Origin: an uncultured Pelagibacteraceae bacterium
Lineage (GTDB): Bacteria; Pseudomonadota; Alphaproteobacteria; Pelagibacterales; Pelagibacteraceae
DNA length: 64,000 nt
Direction of reading: 5' to 3'
NCBI GenBank assembly: GCA_902529715.1
Contig: CABZXL010000003.1
Location: 26,623-90,622 of the forward strand
Below, in pieces: positions 7,651-17,247 of the stretch (positions are counted from its first letter, which is position 1; the number at the start of each line of letters is the position of its first letter). The notes under the pieces were generated by a model. That model did no database searches. It had not been told where the DNA came from and worked only from the letters and a program-made list of their open reading frames with translations. The position numbers and the translations under genes were made by a program.

Positions 7651-7944
7651 TTAGTTAAATATTATTGGTGCTACGTAAAGCTTCATACACATTTCTATAA
7701 ACCAGATCAACAAAAGAAGTATTATTGGTGAAATATCAAAAGCACCTAGATTAGGTAAAAATCTTCTAATTCTGTTCAAAATAGGGTCGGTTAAACGATA
7801 TGTAAATTCTAATATTGAATAAACAAATCTATTTGATGTATTTAAAACGTTAAAAGCTATCAACCAACTTATAACTACATTTGCAATAACAACATAAGTA
7901 TAAATTTTTAAAACTTGAAGCACTAAATAAAAAATAGCAATCAT
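7651..7944 (-). CDS. YggT family membrane protein
   Basis: A 97-aa protein with two hydrophobic regions flanking the YggT signature: TYRLTDPILNRIRRFLP near residues 48-64 followed by FDISPIILLLLIWF near 69-82. YggT proteins are conserved small inner-membrane proteins; links to potassium transport, osmotic tolerance and division have been suggested, but the mechanism is unknown. Its start overlaps the MscS-like gene by 4 bases, so the two are translationally coupled, and an osmotic or membrane-tension connection is an attractive inference. Confidence 0.85.
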   Translation of the reverse strand: MIAIFYLVLQVLKIYTYVVIANVVISWLIAFNVLNTSNRFVYSILEFTYRLTDPILNRIRRFLPNLGAFDISPIILLLLIWFIEMCMKLYVAPIIFN

Positions 7945-9026
7945 TTCTTCTCAACATAAATAGACTGACTAGGAAATGCAAATGATGCACCATTTTTTTC
8001 AACAATTTGTTTAATTTGAATTGCCAATCTTTCCTTAACAGCCAACCACTCATCCCAATCATCTGTTTTTGTAAAACAACGAATATACATATCAATTGAA
8101 CTGTCTGCAAACTTATCAACCCTAACCGCATATCCAAGTTCAGGTTTATAATCTTCATTTTTTTTTATATAATCTTCAATTTCATTTCTAATTGTTTTGA
8201 GTTGATCAACTGTTGAATCGTATTGTAAATTAATTATCCAACTAATAATCCAATTGGTTGTTTGGCTTACATTTATTACAGCATTTTCAGCAAATTGAAA
8301 ATTTGGAATTATTGCAATTGATTTATCAAATTTTCTTATAACGGTTGATCTAAATCCAATTTTTTCTACAATTCCTTCAATTATTCCTTCAACTAAAATC
8401 CAATCTCCAATTTTAAATCTTTTTTCAACTAATACTAATATTCCTGAAATTAAATTTTTAAATAAATCCTGTGCACCCAATGCAACAGCAACACCAAATA
8501 AACCTAAACCTGCAATAATTGGTCCAATTTTTATACCCCATAATTCAAGAACCGCGGCTATACCTAAAATAAAAATTAATACTTTTAATGACTTAATAAT
8601 CCAACCAATAAGTTCTCTTGTTAAAATTTTATTTAAACCACTTAATACATAAGAAACTGGCTCTATAATTTGATGCATAACCCAAAAAATAAAAATGGTT
8701 ATTAGAGTTCTATTAATTGTATCCACAATTTCTCTGCTCTCTGCAGAAAAAGACATGTAATAACTCGCAATAAAAAAACCGATAACTATAGGCAAAAATC
8801 TAGCTGGCCCTTCCATTGCAGAAACAAAAGAGTCATCAAATTTATTTGTTGTTTTCTTTGCTATATTTTCTAATCTTTTAATAATAACTTTACTGATGAT
8901 GCCTCTAAATATTAAAAAAAGAAAAAATATTCCAACACCAATTAATATCTGAAGAATATCAACACCCAAAATTCCTCTTTCCCAGACAGAAAGAAAAAGT
9001 GATTTAAAATTATTAAATAGTTCCAT
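7941..9026 (-). CDS. MscS-family mechanosensitive ion channel
   Basis: A 361-aa protein with about four to five N-terminal hydrophobic helices and the MscS core. The pore-lining helix and upper beta domain read GLFGVAVALGAQDLFKN near residues 174-190, then GILVLVEKRFKIGDWI near 194-209 and the GIVEKIGFRSTVIRKFD strand near 217-233. MscS-family channels open under membrane tension to release solutes during hypo-osmotic shock. The gene starts just 3 bases after hemD ends and overlaps YggT by 4 bases, so it belongs to a leftward hemC-hemD-mscS-yggT-folD run. Confidence 0.9.
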   Translation of the reverse strand: MELFNNFKSLFLSVWERGILGVDILQILIGVGIFFLFLIFRGIISKVIIKRLENIAKKTTNKFDDSFVSAMEGPARFLPIVIGFFIASYYMSFSAESREIVDTINRTLITIFIFWVMHQIIEPVSYVLSGLNKILTRELIGWIIKSLKVLIFILGIAAVLELWGIKIGPIIAGLGLFGVAVALGAQDLFKNLISGILVLVEKRFKIGDWILVEGIIEGIVEKIGFRSTVIRKFDKSIAIIPNFQFAENAVINVSQTTNWIISWIINLQYDSTVDQLKTIRNEIEDYIKKNEDYKPELGYAVRVDKFADSSIDMYIRCFTKTDDWDEWLAVKERLAIQIKQIVEKNGASFAFPSQSIYVEKK

Positions 9027-9028
9027 TT

Positions 9029-9727
9029 TTAAATTTTATATAGCAAAAATTCTTCTTCTCCAGGACTAAAAATAAAAATTTTTTTCCACTTAATTTTATT
9101 TAGTACTGACGAGGATTTTTCGCTTATACACATTAAATTGGTGTTCATCCAAAAATCATTTAATTTGTAACTATTTATTAATTTTAGGAAACTCAAAGCA
9201 CTATTTTGGGAATAAACATAGACTACATCTGGCATGTTTGATCTTAATTTTTCTATAAATTTTTCGTCTAATTGATAATTAGGTTTTGAGGTGTAGTTAA
9301 TAATTCTTTGCACATTGTATCCGAGTGATAATAAATTTTTATCAAGGTCATTTGAAATAATTTCTCCACTCACATAAAGCATTTTTCCTAAAGAAGAATT
9401 AAAATTTTGTAATATTAACTCTTTTAAATTTCTTACATTTCCTCCGGCTGTTATTACATTTTGAAATCCAAGACTAAGTGCTTTTTTCTCCGTTGCACTT
9501 CCAACACAAAAACAAATAATTTTTTTGTCAATCAGTTTTGTATCTAAAAATTTTAATGCATTAGCACTTGTAAAAATTATTGCTTTATAATCTAAAAAAT
9601 TTATTTTTTCATATTCAACTTTTTCAATTTGAATAACTGGCATATGTGAAACGTTATGTCCAAGATCTCTAAATTTTAATATTAACTCCTCACTATCTTC
9701 CAAAGGTCTTGTAAACAAAATATGCAT
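9029..9727 (-). CDS. hemD: Uroporphyrinogen-III synthase
   Basis: A 232-aa two-lobed protein beginning MHILFTRPLEDSEEL, the usual HemD opening (TRP...), with an IIFTSANALKFL segment near 50-61 and a VYVYSQNSALSFL segment in the second lobe near 169-181. HemD cyclises hydroxymethylbilane to uroporphyrinogen III, the shared precursor of heme and related tetrapyrroles. Sequence conservation in this family is low, so the call leans on these blocks plus its position directly after hemC (one base apart), a very common arrangement. Confidence 0.87.
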   Translation of the reverse strand: MHILFTRPLEDSEELILKFRDLGHNVSHMPVIQIEKVEYEKINFLDYKAIIFTSANALKFLDTKLIDKKIICFCVGSATEKKALSLGFQNVITAGGNVRNLKELILQNFNSSLGKMLYVSGEIISNDLDKNLLSLGYNVQRIINYTSKPNYQLDEKFIEKLRSNMPDVVYVYSQNSALSFLKLINSYKLNDFWMNTNLMCISEKSSSVLNKIKWKKIFIFSPGEEEFLLYKI

Positions 9728-9728
9728 A

Positions 9729-10652
9729 CTATTTTTTATAACTCCCCTTAGATTGACTTTTTAAATTTTCTCCAATTTCTATTCCTAGTTCTGCTGCATG
9801 TTTTATATCTTTGGAAGACTTACAATAAAATCTTTCTTTTCCGTCTAAAGAAAAAAGTTCTCCTTCTAGTGTTATATTTTCATTATTTATAATTGATATT
9901 GCACCAACTGCAGTTTCGCAGTCTCCTTCTAAAACTTTAAGAACATTTCTTTCGGCTTGAGAGCTTTTAAAAGTTTTTAAATCATTTATTTTTTTTAAAA
10001 GATTTTTTATAAAATCATCATCACTTTTACATTGCAATGCTATAACTCCTTGCCCAGCACTTGGAATAATTTCATCAATAGAAAAAATTTCAGAAATGTG
10101 CTCGTCTAAATTTAAAGAATTAATACCAGCATAAGACAATATTACTGCGTCATATAAATTTTCATTTAATTTATTTATCCTAGTGTCAACATTGCCTCTA
10201 ATTAATTTATAATTCAAATCATTTCTTTTATTTTTTAGCTGAAATTCTCTTCTAAAAGATGAAGTTCCTATTATTGAATTTTTTTTCAAATCTTTAAATT
10301 TTATTTTATTTTTAGAAATTAATACTTCTCTAGGATCATTTCTTTCTAAAAAACAATTAGTTATTAATCCCTCAGTTTCATCTGATGGCATATCCTTTAA
10401 AGCATGCACCGCAATGTCAATTTTATTTTCTAATAATTCTTTTTCTATTTTTTTTGAAAAAAGTCCCTTACCTCCTATTTCAGAAAGTCTATCTTTTTGA
10501 TTTAAATCTCCTGCAGTAGTAATTTTTTTTATTTCAACACTCTCAATATTTAATTCTTTAGATGTTTTTAAAATTTTTTCTTTTGCTTTTTCAGCATATA
10601 TTAAAGCTAATTTACTACCTCTTGATCCAATAATAATTTTTTTGCTTTTCAT
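9729..10652 (-). CDS. hemC: Porphobilinogen deaminase (hydroxymethylbilane synthase)
   Basis: A 307-aa enzyme that polymerises four porphobilinogens into hydroxymethylbilane. Diagnostic blocks: IIIGSRGSKLAL at residues 6-17, GGKGLFSKKIEKELL near 60-74, VHALKDMPS near 82-90, GTSSFRREFQLK near 128-139, IRGNVDTRI near 150-158, and SAGQGVIALQ near 198-207. The cysteine that carries the dipyrromethane cofactor is in EGDCETAVGA near 243-252. The gene is divergent from tsaD with only 58 bases between start codons, so both promoters must lie in that short AT-rich gap. Confidence 0.97.
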   Translation of the reverse strand: MKSKKIIIGSRGSKLALIYAEKAKEKILKTSKELNIESVEIKKITTAGDLNQKDRLSEIGGKGLFSKKIEKELLENKIDIAVHALKDMPSDETEGLITNCFLERNDPREVLISKNKIKFKDLKKNSIIGTSSFRREFQLKNKRNDLNYKLIRGNVDTRINKLNENLYDAVILSYAGINSLNLDEHISEIFSIDEIIPSAGQGVIALQCKSDDDFIKNLLKKINDLKTFKSSQAERNVLKVLEGDCETAVGAISIINNENITLEGELFSLDGKERFYCKSSKDIKHAAELGIEIGENLKSQSKGSYKK

Positions 10653-10710
10653 TAAATTAATTTATACTCCATCTTTATATTTAGAATTTTAAATTAATAA
10701 AAACTAATTT

Positions 10711-11784
10711 ATGTCAAAAAAACCAGTAATTCTTGGAATAGAGTCTAGTTGTGACGAAACTGCAGTGGCTTTAATTAGAGAAAATAAGGAAGGTGAACCA
10801 GAAATTTTATCTAATGTAATTTCAAGCCAAGTAGATATTCATAAAGAATTTGGAGGAGTGGTTCCTGAACTTGCTGCCAGAGCACATATAGAAAAAATTG
10901 ATTTAATTGCTAAAAAAGCATTAGATGAAAGCGGAATTAATTTAAATGAAGTAGATGCAGTTGCTGCAACCGCTGGCCCAGGTTTAGTTGTTTGTTTATC
11001 TGTTGGACTAAACTTTGGTAAAGCTCTTTCGATATGTTTAAAAAAACCATTTATTGCAATTAACCATTTGGAAGGGCACGCATTAAGTCCTAAACTAAAT
11101 TCAAAAATAAATTATCCTTACCTTCTGCTTCTTATCTCTGGAGGACATACTCAATATTTGTGCGTTGAAGAACTTGGAAAATATAAAAGACTTGGAACAA
11201 CTATTGATGACGCAGTCGGAGAAGCATTTGATAAAACTGCAAAGTTACTTGGTATTGAATTCCCTGGAGGACCTAAAATTGAAGAATTTTCTAAAAAAGG
11301 AGATCCAACAAAATTTGATTTACCAAAACCAATAATTAATAAAGGGGGTTGTAACTTATCTTTTGCAGGACTTAAAACAGCTATTCTTAGAATTACAAAA
11401 AAAATAAAAACAGAACAAGATAAATATGATCTTGCTGCTTCATTTCAAAAAACAATTGAAGAAATATTATATAAAAAAACTAAAATTGCTTTCGCAGAAT
11501 TTAAAAAAATTTATGGAAACAAAAATAATTTATTTGTTATTGCTGGAGGAGTTGCTTCAAATAAAAAAATTAGAGATCGTTTAAATTTATTAAGTAAAGA
11601 AGAAAATTTTGAAACAATTTTTCCACCTATAGATTTATGTAGTGATAATGCTGCAATGATTGCATTGGTTGGTTTAGAAAAATTTAAAAAAAACCAATTT
11701 AATAATTTAGATTTTCCAGCAAAACCTAGGTGGCAATTAGATGAAAACGCCATTTTTTTAAAAGGAGCTGGTGTAAAAATTTAA
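10711..11784 (+). CDS. tsaD: tRNA N6-adenosine threonylcarbamoyltransferase
   Basis: A 357-aa ASKHA-fold protein that transfers the threonylcarbamoyl group to A37 of ANN-decoding tRNAs. Seen: ILGIESSCDETAVA at residues 7-20, GGVVPELAARAH near 48-59, the metal-binding HLEGH near 114-118, LLLISGGHTQ near 138-147, DDAVGEAFDK near 167-176, and the C-terminal SDNAAMIA near 311-318. The hemC-hemD-tsaD neighbourhood is widespread in Alphaproteobacteria. The next conserved neighbour one would expect, the EVE-domain gene, is displaced 7.5 kb downstream by the glycan island. Confidence 0.97.
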   Translation: MSKKPVILGIESSCDETAVALIRENKEGEPEILSNVISSQVDIHKEFGGVVPELAARAHIEKIDLIAKKALDESGINLNEVDAVAATAGPGLVVCLSVGLNFGKALSICLKKPFIAINHLEGHALSPKLNSKINYPYLLLLISGGHTQYLCVEELGKYKRLGTTIDDAVGEAFDKTAKLLGIEFPGGPKIEEFSKKGDPTKFDLPKPIINKGGCNLSFAGLKTAILRITKKIKTEQDKYDLAASFQKTIEEILYKKTKIAFAEFKKIYGNKNNLFVIAGGVASNKKIRDRLNLLSKEENFETIFPPIDLCSDNAAMIALVGLEKFKKNQFNNLDFPAKPRWQLDENAIFLKGAGVKI

Positions 11785-11803
11785 TTAAAAATCAAGATAG
11801 ATA

Positions 11804-12907
11804 TTAATAGAATGAAATTAATGATGACAATAATTTATGCTGATATCTCCAATTACCAAGTATATTAAAAGACATTGCGCATTCATAAGTACATTTACAT
11901 TTTGATTTAATTATAAAATTTTTGATTTCTTTATTTTTTTCTGTATTCCAGAGTTTTAAAAAATCCATATCAAAATCTCTTAGGTCTCCAATTAGTTTAT
12001 CTTCAAGTATTTCACAAGGATAAACTTTTCCATCTGGGGTTATAACGCCAAATAATGAAGATGCATGGCATGGGCTTATATAGTTATTATTTTTATAAAT
12101 TTTCTTTATTAAATCCCAAGAAATTTCATCCTTTTTATTATGAATTTTACCTTGAATTGTATTTGCATAGTTTACTATTTTTTTCTGTTTCTGATATTCT
12201 TTTATTTTATTAGTAAGCCAGTCGTAGGCATTCAAAATTTGTTCAACTTTTTCTTTAGGTCTAGTATAAACACCCTCGTCTCTAACAAGACAACATTTAA
12301 TAGAGTCAATTTTACAATCTTCAGTAAAATAATAAAAAATTTCTTTTATATTTGAACAATTTTCATGTGTAACTGTAATACTTACTGAAGCATTTATATT
12401 TGGATTATTTAACTTTTTAATTATTTCATAGCTTTTAATACAATCGTTAAATAGATTTTTTATTTTTCTTACCGCATTGTGTTTTTCAGGAAGATCATCA
12501 ATTGAGATTTGAAAATTAACTTCTATATCTTTATTAAACTTTGCTATTTCTTCTGCAAAAAATTTTATTCTATCTGGCAAACTTCCATTTGTTGTTACAT
12601 AAATTGACTGTATGCTTGTATTTTTTATATATAACTTAGCTATCTCAACTATATCTTTTCTTGCAAATGGCTCTCCTCCTGTAAAGTTAACATTTAATAA
12701 AGTATCACCCATATTTTTTGTCATTTTTTCTATTTCTTCTAGTGTAAGTTCACCTTTAAATGTTTTTGGATTATCAAAATCAATAAAACAAAAAGAACAT
12801 CTTGCGTTACATCTATTTGTAAGAAAATGAATTAGGCTTACAGGTGTTTTTTTTTTAAAGTAAATATTATTTACAACTTTTGAAAATTTTGCTTTTTTTG
12901 TTATCAA
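11804..12907 (-). CDS. Radical SAM/SPASM domain protein
   Basis: A 367-aa protein with the radical-SAM iron-sulfur motif Cys33-x3-Cys37-x2-Cys40 and the GGEP-like NFTGGEPFA segment near residues 75-83. The C-terminal region has further cysteines in a SPASM-like layout: a Cys in SPCHASS, one in YPCEIL, then a C-x-C...C cluster near 341-348, suited to an auxiliary iron-sulfur cluster. SPASM proteins modify peptides or act on sugars and other small molecules. There is no ATG near the start; the best start is the TTG at 12907, right after the glycosyltransferase stop. Its place in a glycan island suggests a sugar or surface-polymer role, but the substrate is unknown. Confidence 0.85.
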   Translation of the reverse strand: MITKKAKFSKVVNNIYFKKKTPVSLIHFLTNRCNARCSFCFIDFDNPKTFKGELTLEEIEKMTKNMGDTLLNVNFTGGEPFARKDIVEIAKLYIKNTSIQSIYVTTNGSLPDRIKFFAEEIAKFNKDIEVNFQISIDDLPEKHNAVRKIKNLFNDCIKSYEIIKKLNNPNINASVSITVTHENCSNIKEIFYYFTEDCKIDSIKCCLVRDEGVYTRPKEKVEQILNAYDWLTNKIKEYQKQKKIVNYANTIQGKIHNKKDEISWDLIKKIYKNNNYISPCHASSLFGVITPDGKVYPCEILEDKLIGDLRDFDMDFLKLWNTEKNKEIKNFIIKSKCKCTYECAMSFNILGNWRYQHKLLSSLISFY

Positions 12908-12908
12908 T

Positions 12909-13892
12909 TTATTTTTGTGTATATAGTTTTTTAATTATGTAGTCTTTTAATAATATGCTGGAAACAAATCCAATACCAGGCATAAAAATACTAATAAATG
13001 TTAATTTTAAACTTTTAAAAAAATTACTAGAATAGTTAATTTTAAATGCATTTATTAAACAAACAATAAAAATAAATAATAAGCCTAAAATATAAATATT
13101 TAAGTAAAATTCACTTAAAAAAATTAAAGGGAACATTAAGATAAATATAAATGGTAAGGATGAAATTAGCAAAAGAAAACTCTCTAAACAAGGAAATTTT
13201 AAAAATGTTCTTAAACCAGTTGATCCATATACAAATCTTTGTCGAGCAAAATGTTTAAAATTTCTATCTTTATGAAAAACATAAATACTTGGGCAAAACA
13301 TAATTTTATAACCTAATTTTCGTATATTTTTATTCAAAGAAATTTCCTCACCAGAATATAAATTTTCATACATTCCTTTAACTTTTTTATATAAATCAGT
13401 TCTAACAATCAAATTACAACTTGGTAAAAAATTAACATAACATTCTTTATTCTCTCGATTGCTTTTTGTAATTGTATTTAAGGTAACAAAAGATAACTTC
13501 CTTGATCTTGATACTAATTTTTTTTCTATATCTTTAGTTTTAGGAGATAAATTTGGCCCTCCTACAGCGCCTAATTTTTTATATTTTTTAAATAATTTAT
13601 GAACATCATTAAGCCAAAAGGATTTGGGATATGCATCACTATCAATAAAACAAACAAATCTTGTTTTGCAATTTTTTACAGCTAAATTTCTTTTAAAACC
13701 AATTGTTTCATTTCCTGAAACAAAAATTTTTATTTTATTATCTTTTTTAAAATTTTGATATTTATCTAGAATTAAAAATATTTTTATTTTTTTATAATAT
13801 TTTCTTATATTTTTTATACAAAAACTTAAATTTTGATCATAAGATCTAGAGGGTATAATTACGGTTATGTCTTTTTCTACAGACTTGGTCAC
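12909..13892 (-). CDS. GT2-family glycosyltransferase with C-terminal membrane segments
   Basis: A 327-aa protein with an N-terminal GT-A fold: ITVIIPSRS near residues 9-17, the nucleotide-sugar DxD-type motif CFIDSDAYP with Asp84 and Asp86, GAVGGPNLSP near 109-118, and an acceptor-side GEEISLNK stretch near 180-187. About residues 233-315 are strongly hydrophobic with two to three helices, so the enzyme should be anchored in the inner membrane and use lipid-linked acceptors. Donor and acceptor cannot be told. It is co-oriented with the radical SAM gene one base downstream and divergent from the second GT2. Confidence 0.88.
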   Translation of the reverse strand: MTKSVEKDITVIIPSRSYDQNLSFCIKNIRKYYKKIKIFLILDKYQNFKKDNKIKIFVSGNETIGFKRNLAVKNCKTRFVCFIDSDAYPKSFWLNDVHKLFKKYKKLGAVGGPNLSPKTKDIEKKLVSRSRKLSFVTLNTITKSNRENKECYVNFLPSCNLIVRTDLYKKVKGMYENLYSGEEISLNKNIRKLGYKIMFCPSIYVFHKDRNFKHFARQRFVYGSTGLRTFLKFPCLESFLLLISSLPFIFILMFPLIFLSEFYLNIYILGLLFIFIVCLINAFKINYSSNFFKSLKLTFISIFMPGIGFVSSILLKDYIIKKLYTQK

Positions 13893-13977
13893 TATTAAAA
13901 TATTATATTTGGTTATTATTCAAAATTATTTTCTTTAAATTGTATTTGTTTGGTATAATGAGTTTAGAAATAATATA

Positions 13978-14679
13978 ATGTCAAATTTAAAATTATCAAT
14001 AATTATACCTATTTACAATGAAGAGAAAACAATAATACAAACATTAAAGAGAATTAAAGAAACAAATAATAATAAAATAAATTATGAAACAATAGTAATT
14101 AATGATGGTTCAAAAGATGGTACTTTAGATTTATTAAAATCACATAGTGATCTTTATGATCATTTAATTGATTATAATAATAATTCAGGAAAAGGATATG
14201 CGGTTAAAAAAGGATTAGAGGCATCTACGGGTGATTATATAATTTTTCAAGATGCCGATTTGGAATATGATCCAAAAGATTTTTCTAAATTTATTGATTT
14301 AATTAATAATCAAAATGTAGATGGTATTATAGGATCGAGATTTGTTTATAGCGGATTTACTAGATCACACAGTTTTCTAAATAAAATAGGAAATCATATA
14401 TTAACATTTATTTTTAACGCTTTGTACAATACAACTTTCACAGATATATATTCTTGTTATTATTGTTATAGAAAAAATTTATTAAATCATGAAAATTTAA
14501 AAACCTTTGGCTTTGAACAACACGCAGAAATCTTGTGCAAAACTATTAAGAATGGTAAATTTTTTTATGAAGTTCCAATAAGCTACAATGGCCGCACTCA
14601 TGATGAGGGGAAAAAAATTAAATTCTACCATTTTTTTTCAGTATTATTCAGAATTATTATGGAAAGAATATCTTTTTAA
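13978..14679 (+). CDS. GT2-family glycosyltransferase, DPM/polyprenyl-phosphate type
   Basis: A 233-aa single GT-A domain with LSIIIPIYNEEKTI near residues 6-19, VINDGSKDGT near 40-49, GKGYAVKKGLEASTGDYIIFQDADLEYDP with the DxD at Asp92-Asp94, and GSRF near 119-122. This motif set is typical of dolichyl/polyprenyl-phosphate sugar synthases, which load a sugar on a lipid carrier for use by membrane GT-C transferases. That fits the decayed GT-C-like membrane gene further along the same island. No membrane helices follow, so the enzyme is peripheral. Six bases separate it from the following fusion gene. Confidence 0.9.
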   Translation: MSNLKLSIIIPIYNEEKTIIQTLKRIKETNNNKINYETIVINDGSKDGTLDLLKSHSDLYDHLIDYNNNSGKGYAVKKGLEASTGDYIIFQDADLEYDPKDFSKFIDLINNQNVDGIIGSRFVYSGFTRSHSFLNKIGNHILTFIFNALYNTTFTDIYSCYYCYRKNLLNHENLKTFGFEQHAEILCKTIKNGKFFYEVPISYNGRTHDEGKKIKFYHFFSVLFRIIMERISF

Positions 14680-14685
14680 TTAATT

Positions 14686-17247
14686 ATGACAAAAAAAATT
14701 GTCATTGTTGGCGCTCTTGGATATTTAGGAACAGAACTGTGTAAAATCTACTCGGGTGAAAGTTGGCGTAATAAAATCATAGCTCTAGATGATCGCTTTA
14801 TTTCTGAAAGAGTAAGCCAATTAAAAGATTGGAATATAGAATTTTTTCAAGGTCACATTTTAGATAATAAGTTTTTAAATAAACATTTAAATAATGCTGA
14901 TGTTGTTCACCATTTAGCAGGTGTAACAGATGTAGCTTATACAAAAACAGAGGCAAATTCTGAATTAGATGAAAGAATAAGATCAATAGCAATAGATGGA
15001 ACTAATAATATTTTAAAAAATATTCCTAATAATTGTAAAATAATTTTTCCATCTACACATGTTGTTTTTGAAGGATTTGAACATGCAAAAGAAAATATTT
15101 TAGAAAATGAGCCTCCTCGACCTATTTTGATGTATTCAAAAAGTAAGGTTCAAAATGAAATTGATATAAAAAACTCAAATAATGATTACGTAATTTTACG
15201 ACTTGGCTCAGTCTATGGATATTCTTTAGATACTATGCGTATAAATATAATGCCAAACCTATTTTCTAAAATTACATCTCAAAATGGAACGATTAAACTA
15301 TTCTCGGGCGGCAAGCAGTTAAAAAGTCTTGTTAATTTAATTGATGTTGTAAGATGCATGAAGTTTGTTGAAGAAAACCAAAAAATAAAGAAAGAAATTT
15401 TTCATTTAGTTAACGAACAAACAACAGTAAAAAAAGTAGCAGAAATTTGTAAAAAAATTAATCCAAAAATTAAAATAGAAGTCACAAATGATGAAGCTCC
15501 AAATAAAGGTTATACTTTATCAAATAAAAAATTATTGAATACAGGATTTAAATTTCTTTATAACGTTCAAGATTCAATTAAACAAATGATTCATCAATGG
15601 TCATTTAGAAAAGATAATAATAACTTAGAGCATATTTTTAAAGGAGAAAATGAGTTCATAGACTCAAGGGGTAAAATAAGTAATTATGAGCTGCCAGAAC
15701 CTATAAATTTAATTGGATACATAGAATCTAAAAAAGGAACAGTTAGAGCTAATCACTTTCATCCAATTCAAGAACAAAAATGTTTGCTTGTTAAGGGTCA
15801 ATTTATAAGTGTTTACAAAGATTTAATTAATAATAAATCACATCGAGTAACACATATTGTAAATGAAGGAGAACTAATAGTCACTAAACCAAATGTTGCT
15901 CACTCTATGGTTTTTACAAAAGATTCTATATTCCTAAATTTGGTTAGAGGCGAAAGAGAACATAAAAATTATGGAATAACTCATACACTTCCTTACGAGT
16001 TAGTAAATAATATAGATCGGATTAACTTATTAAATATTTATAAATTTAATTGTAGATGTTGTAATAATGAAAAACTTAAAAGAGTAGTTTCATTAGGATT
16101 TCAGCCATTAGCAAATAACTTAATGAAATCAAAAAATGATAGAGTTGATCTTTATCCTTTAGAAATGAATTATTGCTCAAAATGTCATAACTGTCAGCTT
16201 TCAGTAAATATTGAGCCAAAAAAAATGTTTTCAAATTATCTTTATTTATCTTCAACTTCAGAAACATTTAAACAACATTTTAAAAAAGCAGCTAAACAGT
16301 ATGTTAAAGATTTTAAACTTTCACCTAAAAAATCGTATGTTATTGATATTGGTAGTAATGATGGTGTAGGTTTAAAACCATTTAAAGATTTAAACTTCAA
16401 ACATCTTCTAGGAATTGAACCTGCAAAAAACTTAGCAAAGCTTGCTAATAAAAATAAGATAAAAACATTTAATGGTTTTTTAAATAAAAAAAATCTAAAG
16501 AAAATTAAAAGAAATGCTGACATTATTCTAGCATCTAATGTGTTTGCACATTCTGATGATTTAAAAACTATGGCTGAATGTATGCTTAAGCTATTAAAAA
16601 AAAATGGAACTATTATTATAGAAATCCAGTATCTAATAAATACTTTGAAAGATTTAACTTTTGATAATATTTATCATGAACATTACAACTACTGGTCATT
16701 AACCTCCCTAAAATATTTTTTTAATCAATTTAGTGCAAAAATTTTTAAAGCTGAAAAAATTAATACACACGGAGGATCTTTAAGAATTTATGTTACTAAA
16801 AATATAAATAAGAAGGATGATAAAAGTATAAAAAAAATTATAAAAGAGGAAGAAAGATTTGGAATTAGAAAATTTGAAACTTACAAAAAATTTGGTGAAA
16901 AAATTTATAAAATAAGAAAAAATTTTTTAAAAAATATAGATAAAATTAAAAATAATAATCAAAAAATTATAGGTTATGGATCGCCAGCAAAGGCTACTAC
17001 AGCTTTAAATTTCTTTGGTATTTCTAAGGAAATTGAATATATCATTGAAGATAATAAGCTAAAACAAGGAAAATATCTCCCAGGAGTTAAAATACCAATT
17101 CTAAATAATAAAAAAAAATTTAATAAGAATTCTTCATTATTAATTCTTGCATGGAATTTTTTTGATGAAATAAAAAAAAAGAATGAAAAATTTTTTAAAC
17201 ACATCATTAATATCAAAAATTTAGAAAAGGATAATTTTTTTAAATGA
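14686..17247 (+). CDS. Three-domain sugar enzyme: SDR epimerase/dehydratase + cupin + C-methyltransferase
   Basis: An 853-aa fusion. Residues 1-300 are an NAD-dependent epimerase/dehydratase: Gly9-x2-Gly12-x2-Gly15, Ser/Thr123-124 and Tyr150-x3-Lys154. Residues about 315-440 form a cupin, with HFH at 357-359 and His406, like sugar 3,5-epimerase/isomerase cupins. Residues about 453-853 resemble sugar C-methyltransferases of the NovU/TylC3 type: a cysteine cluster (456, 458, 459, 497, 500, 503) for zinc, the SAM motif VIDIGSNDG at 552-560, an HEHYNYWS segment near 664-671, and a C-terminal GYGSPAKATT segment near 765-774. It should make a branched or C-methylated deoxysugar for the island's glycan. 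The order of steps and the product are inferred only. Confidence 0.85.
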   Translation: MTKKIVIVGALGYLGTELCKIYSGESWRNKIIALDDRFISERVSQLKDWNIEFFQGHILDNKFLNKHLNNADVVHHLAGVTDVAYTKTEANSELDERIRSIAIDGTNNILKNIPNNCKIIFPSTHVVFEGFEHAKENILENEPPRPILMYSKSKVQNEIDIKNSNNDYVILRLGSVYGYSLDTMRINIMPNLFSKITSQNGTIKLFSGGKQLKSLVNLIDVVRCMKFVEENQKIKKEIFHLVNEQTTVKKVAEICKKINPKIKIEVTNDEAPNKGYTLSNKKLLNTGFKFLYNVQDSIKQMIHQWSFRKDNNNLEHIFKGENEFIDSRGKISNYELPEPINLIGYIESKKGTVRANHFHPIQEQKCLLVKGQFISVYKDLINNKSHRVTHIVNEGELIVTKPNVAHSMVFTKDSIFLNLVRGEREHKNYGITHTLPYELVNNIDRINLLNIYKFNCRCCNNEKLKRVVSLGFQPLANNLMKSKNDRVDLYPLEMNYCSKCHNCQLSVNIEPKKMFSNYLYLSSTSETFKQHFKKAAKQYVKDFKLSPKKSYVIDIGSNDGVGLKPFKDLNFKHLLGIEPAKNLAKLANKNKIKTFNGFLNKKNLKKIKRNADIILASNVFAHSDDLKTMAECMLKLLKKNGTIIIEIQYLINTLKDLTFDNIYHEHYNYWSLTSLKYFFNQFSAKIFKAEKINTHGGSLRIYVTKNINKKDDKSIKKIIKEEERFGIRKFETYKKFGEKIYKIRKNFLKNIDKIKNNNQKIIGYGSPAKATTALNFFGISKEIEYIIEDNKLKQGKYLPGVKIPILNNKKKFNKNSSLLILAWNFFDEIKKKNEKFFKHIINIKNLEKDNFFK

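Noticed and set aside
7850-8158. 102-codon minus-strand frame overlapping YggT and MscS
   Set aside because: It crosses the boundary of two well-supported genes in another frame and has no conserved motif.
16242-16523. 93-codon antisense frame inside the methyltransferase domain
   Set aside because: A hydrophobic-looking translation is expected from the reverse complement of Lys-rich code; no start signals or family match.
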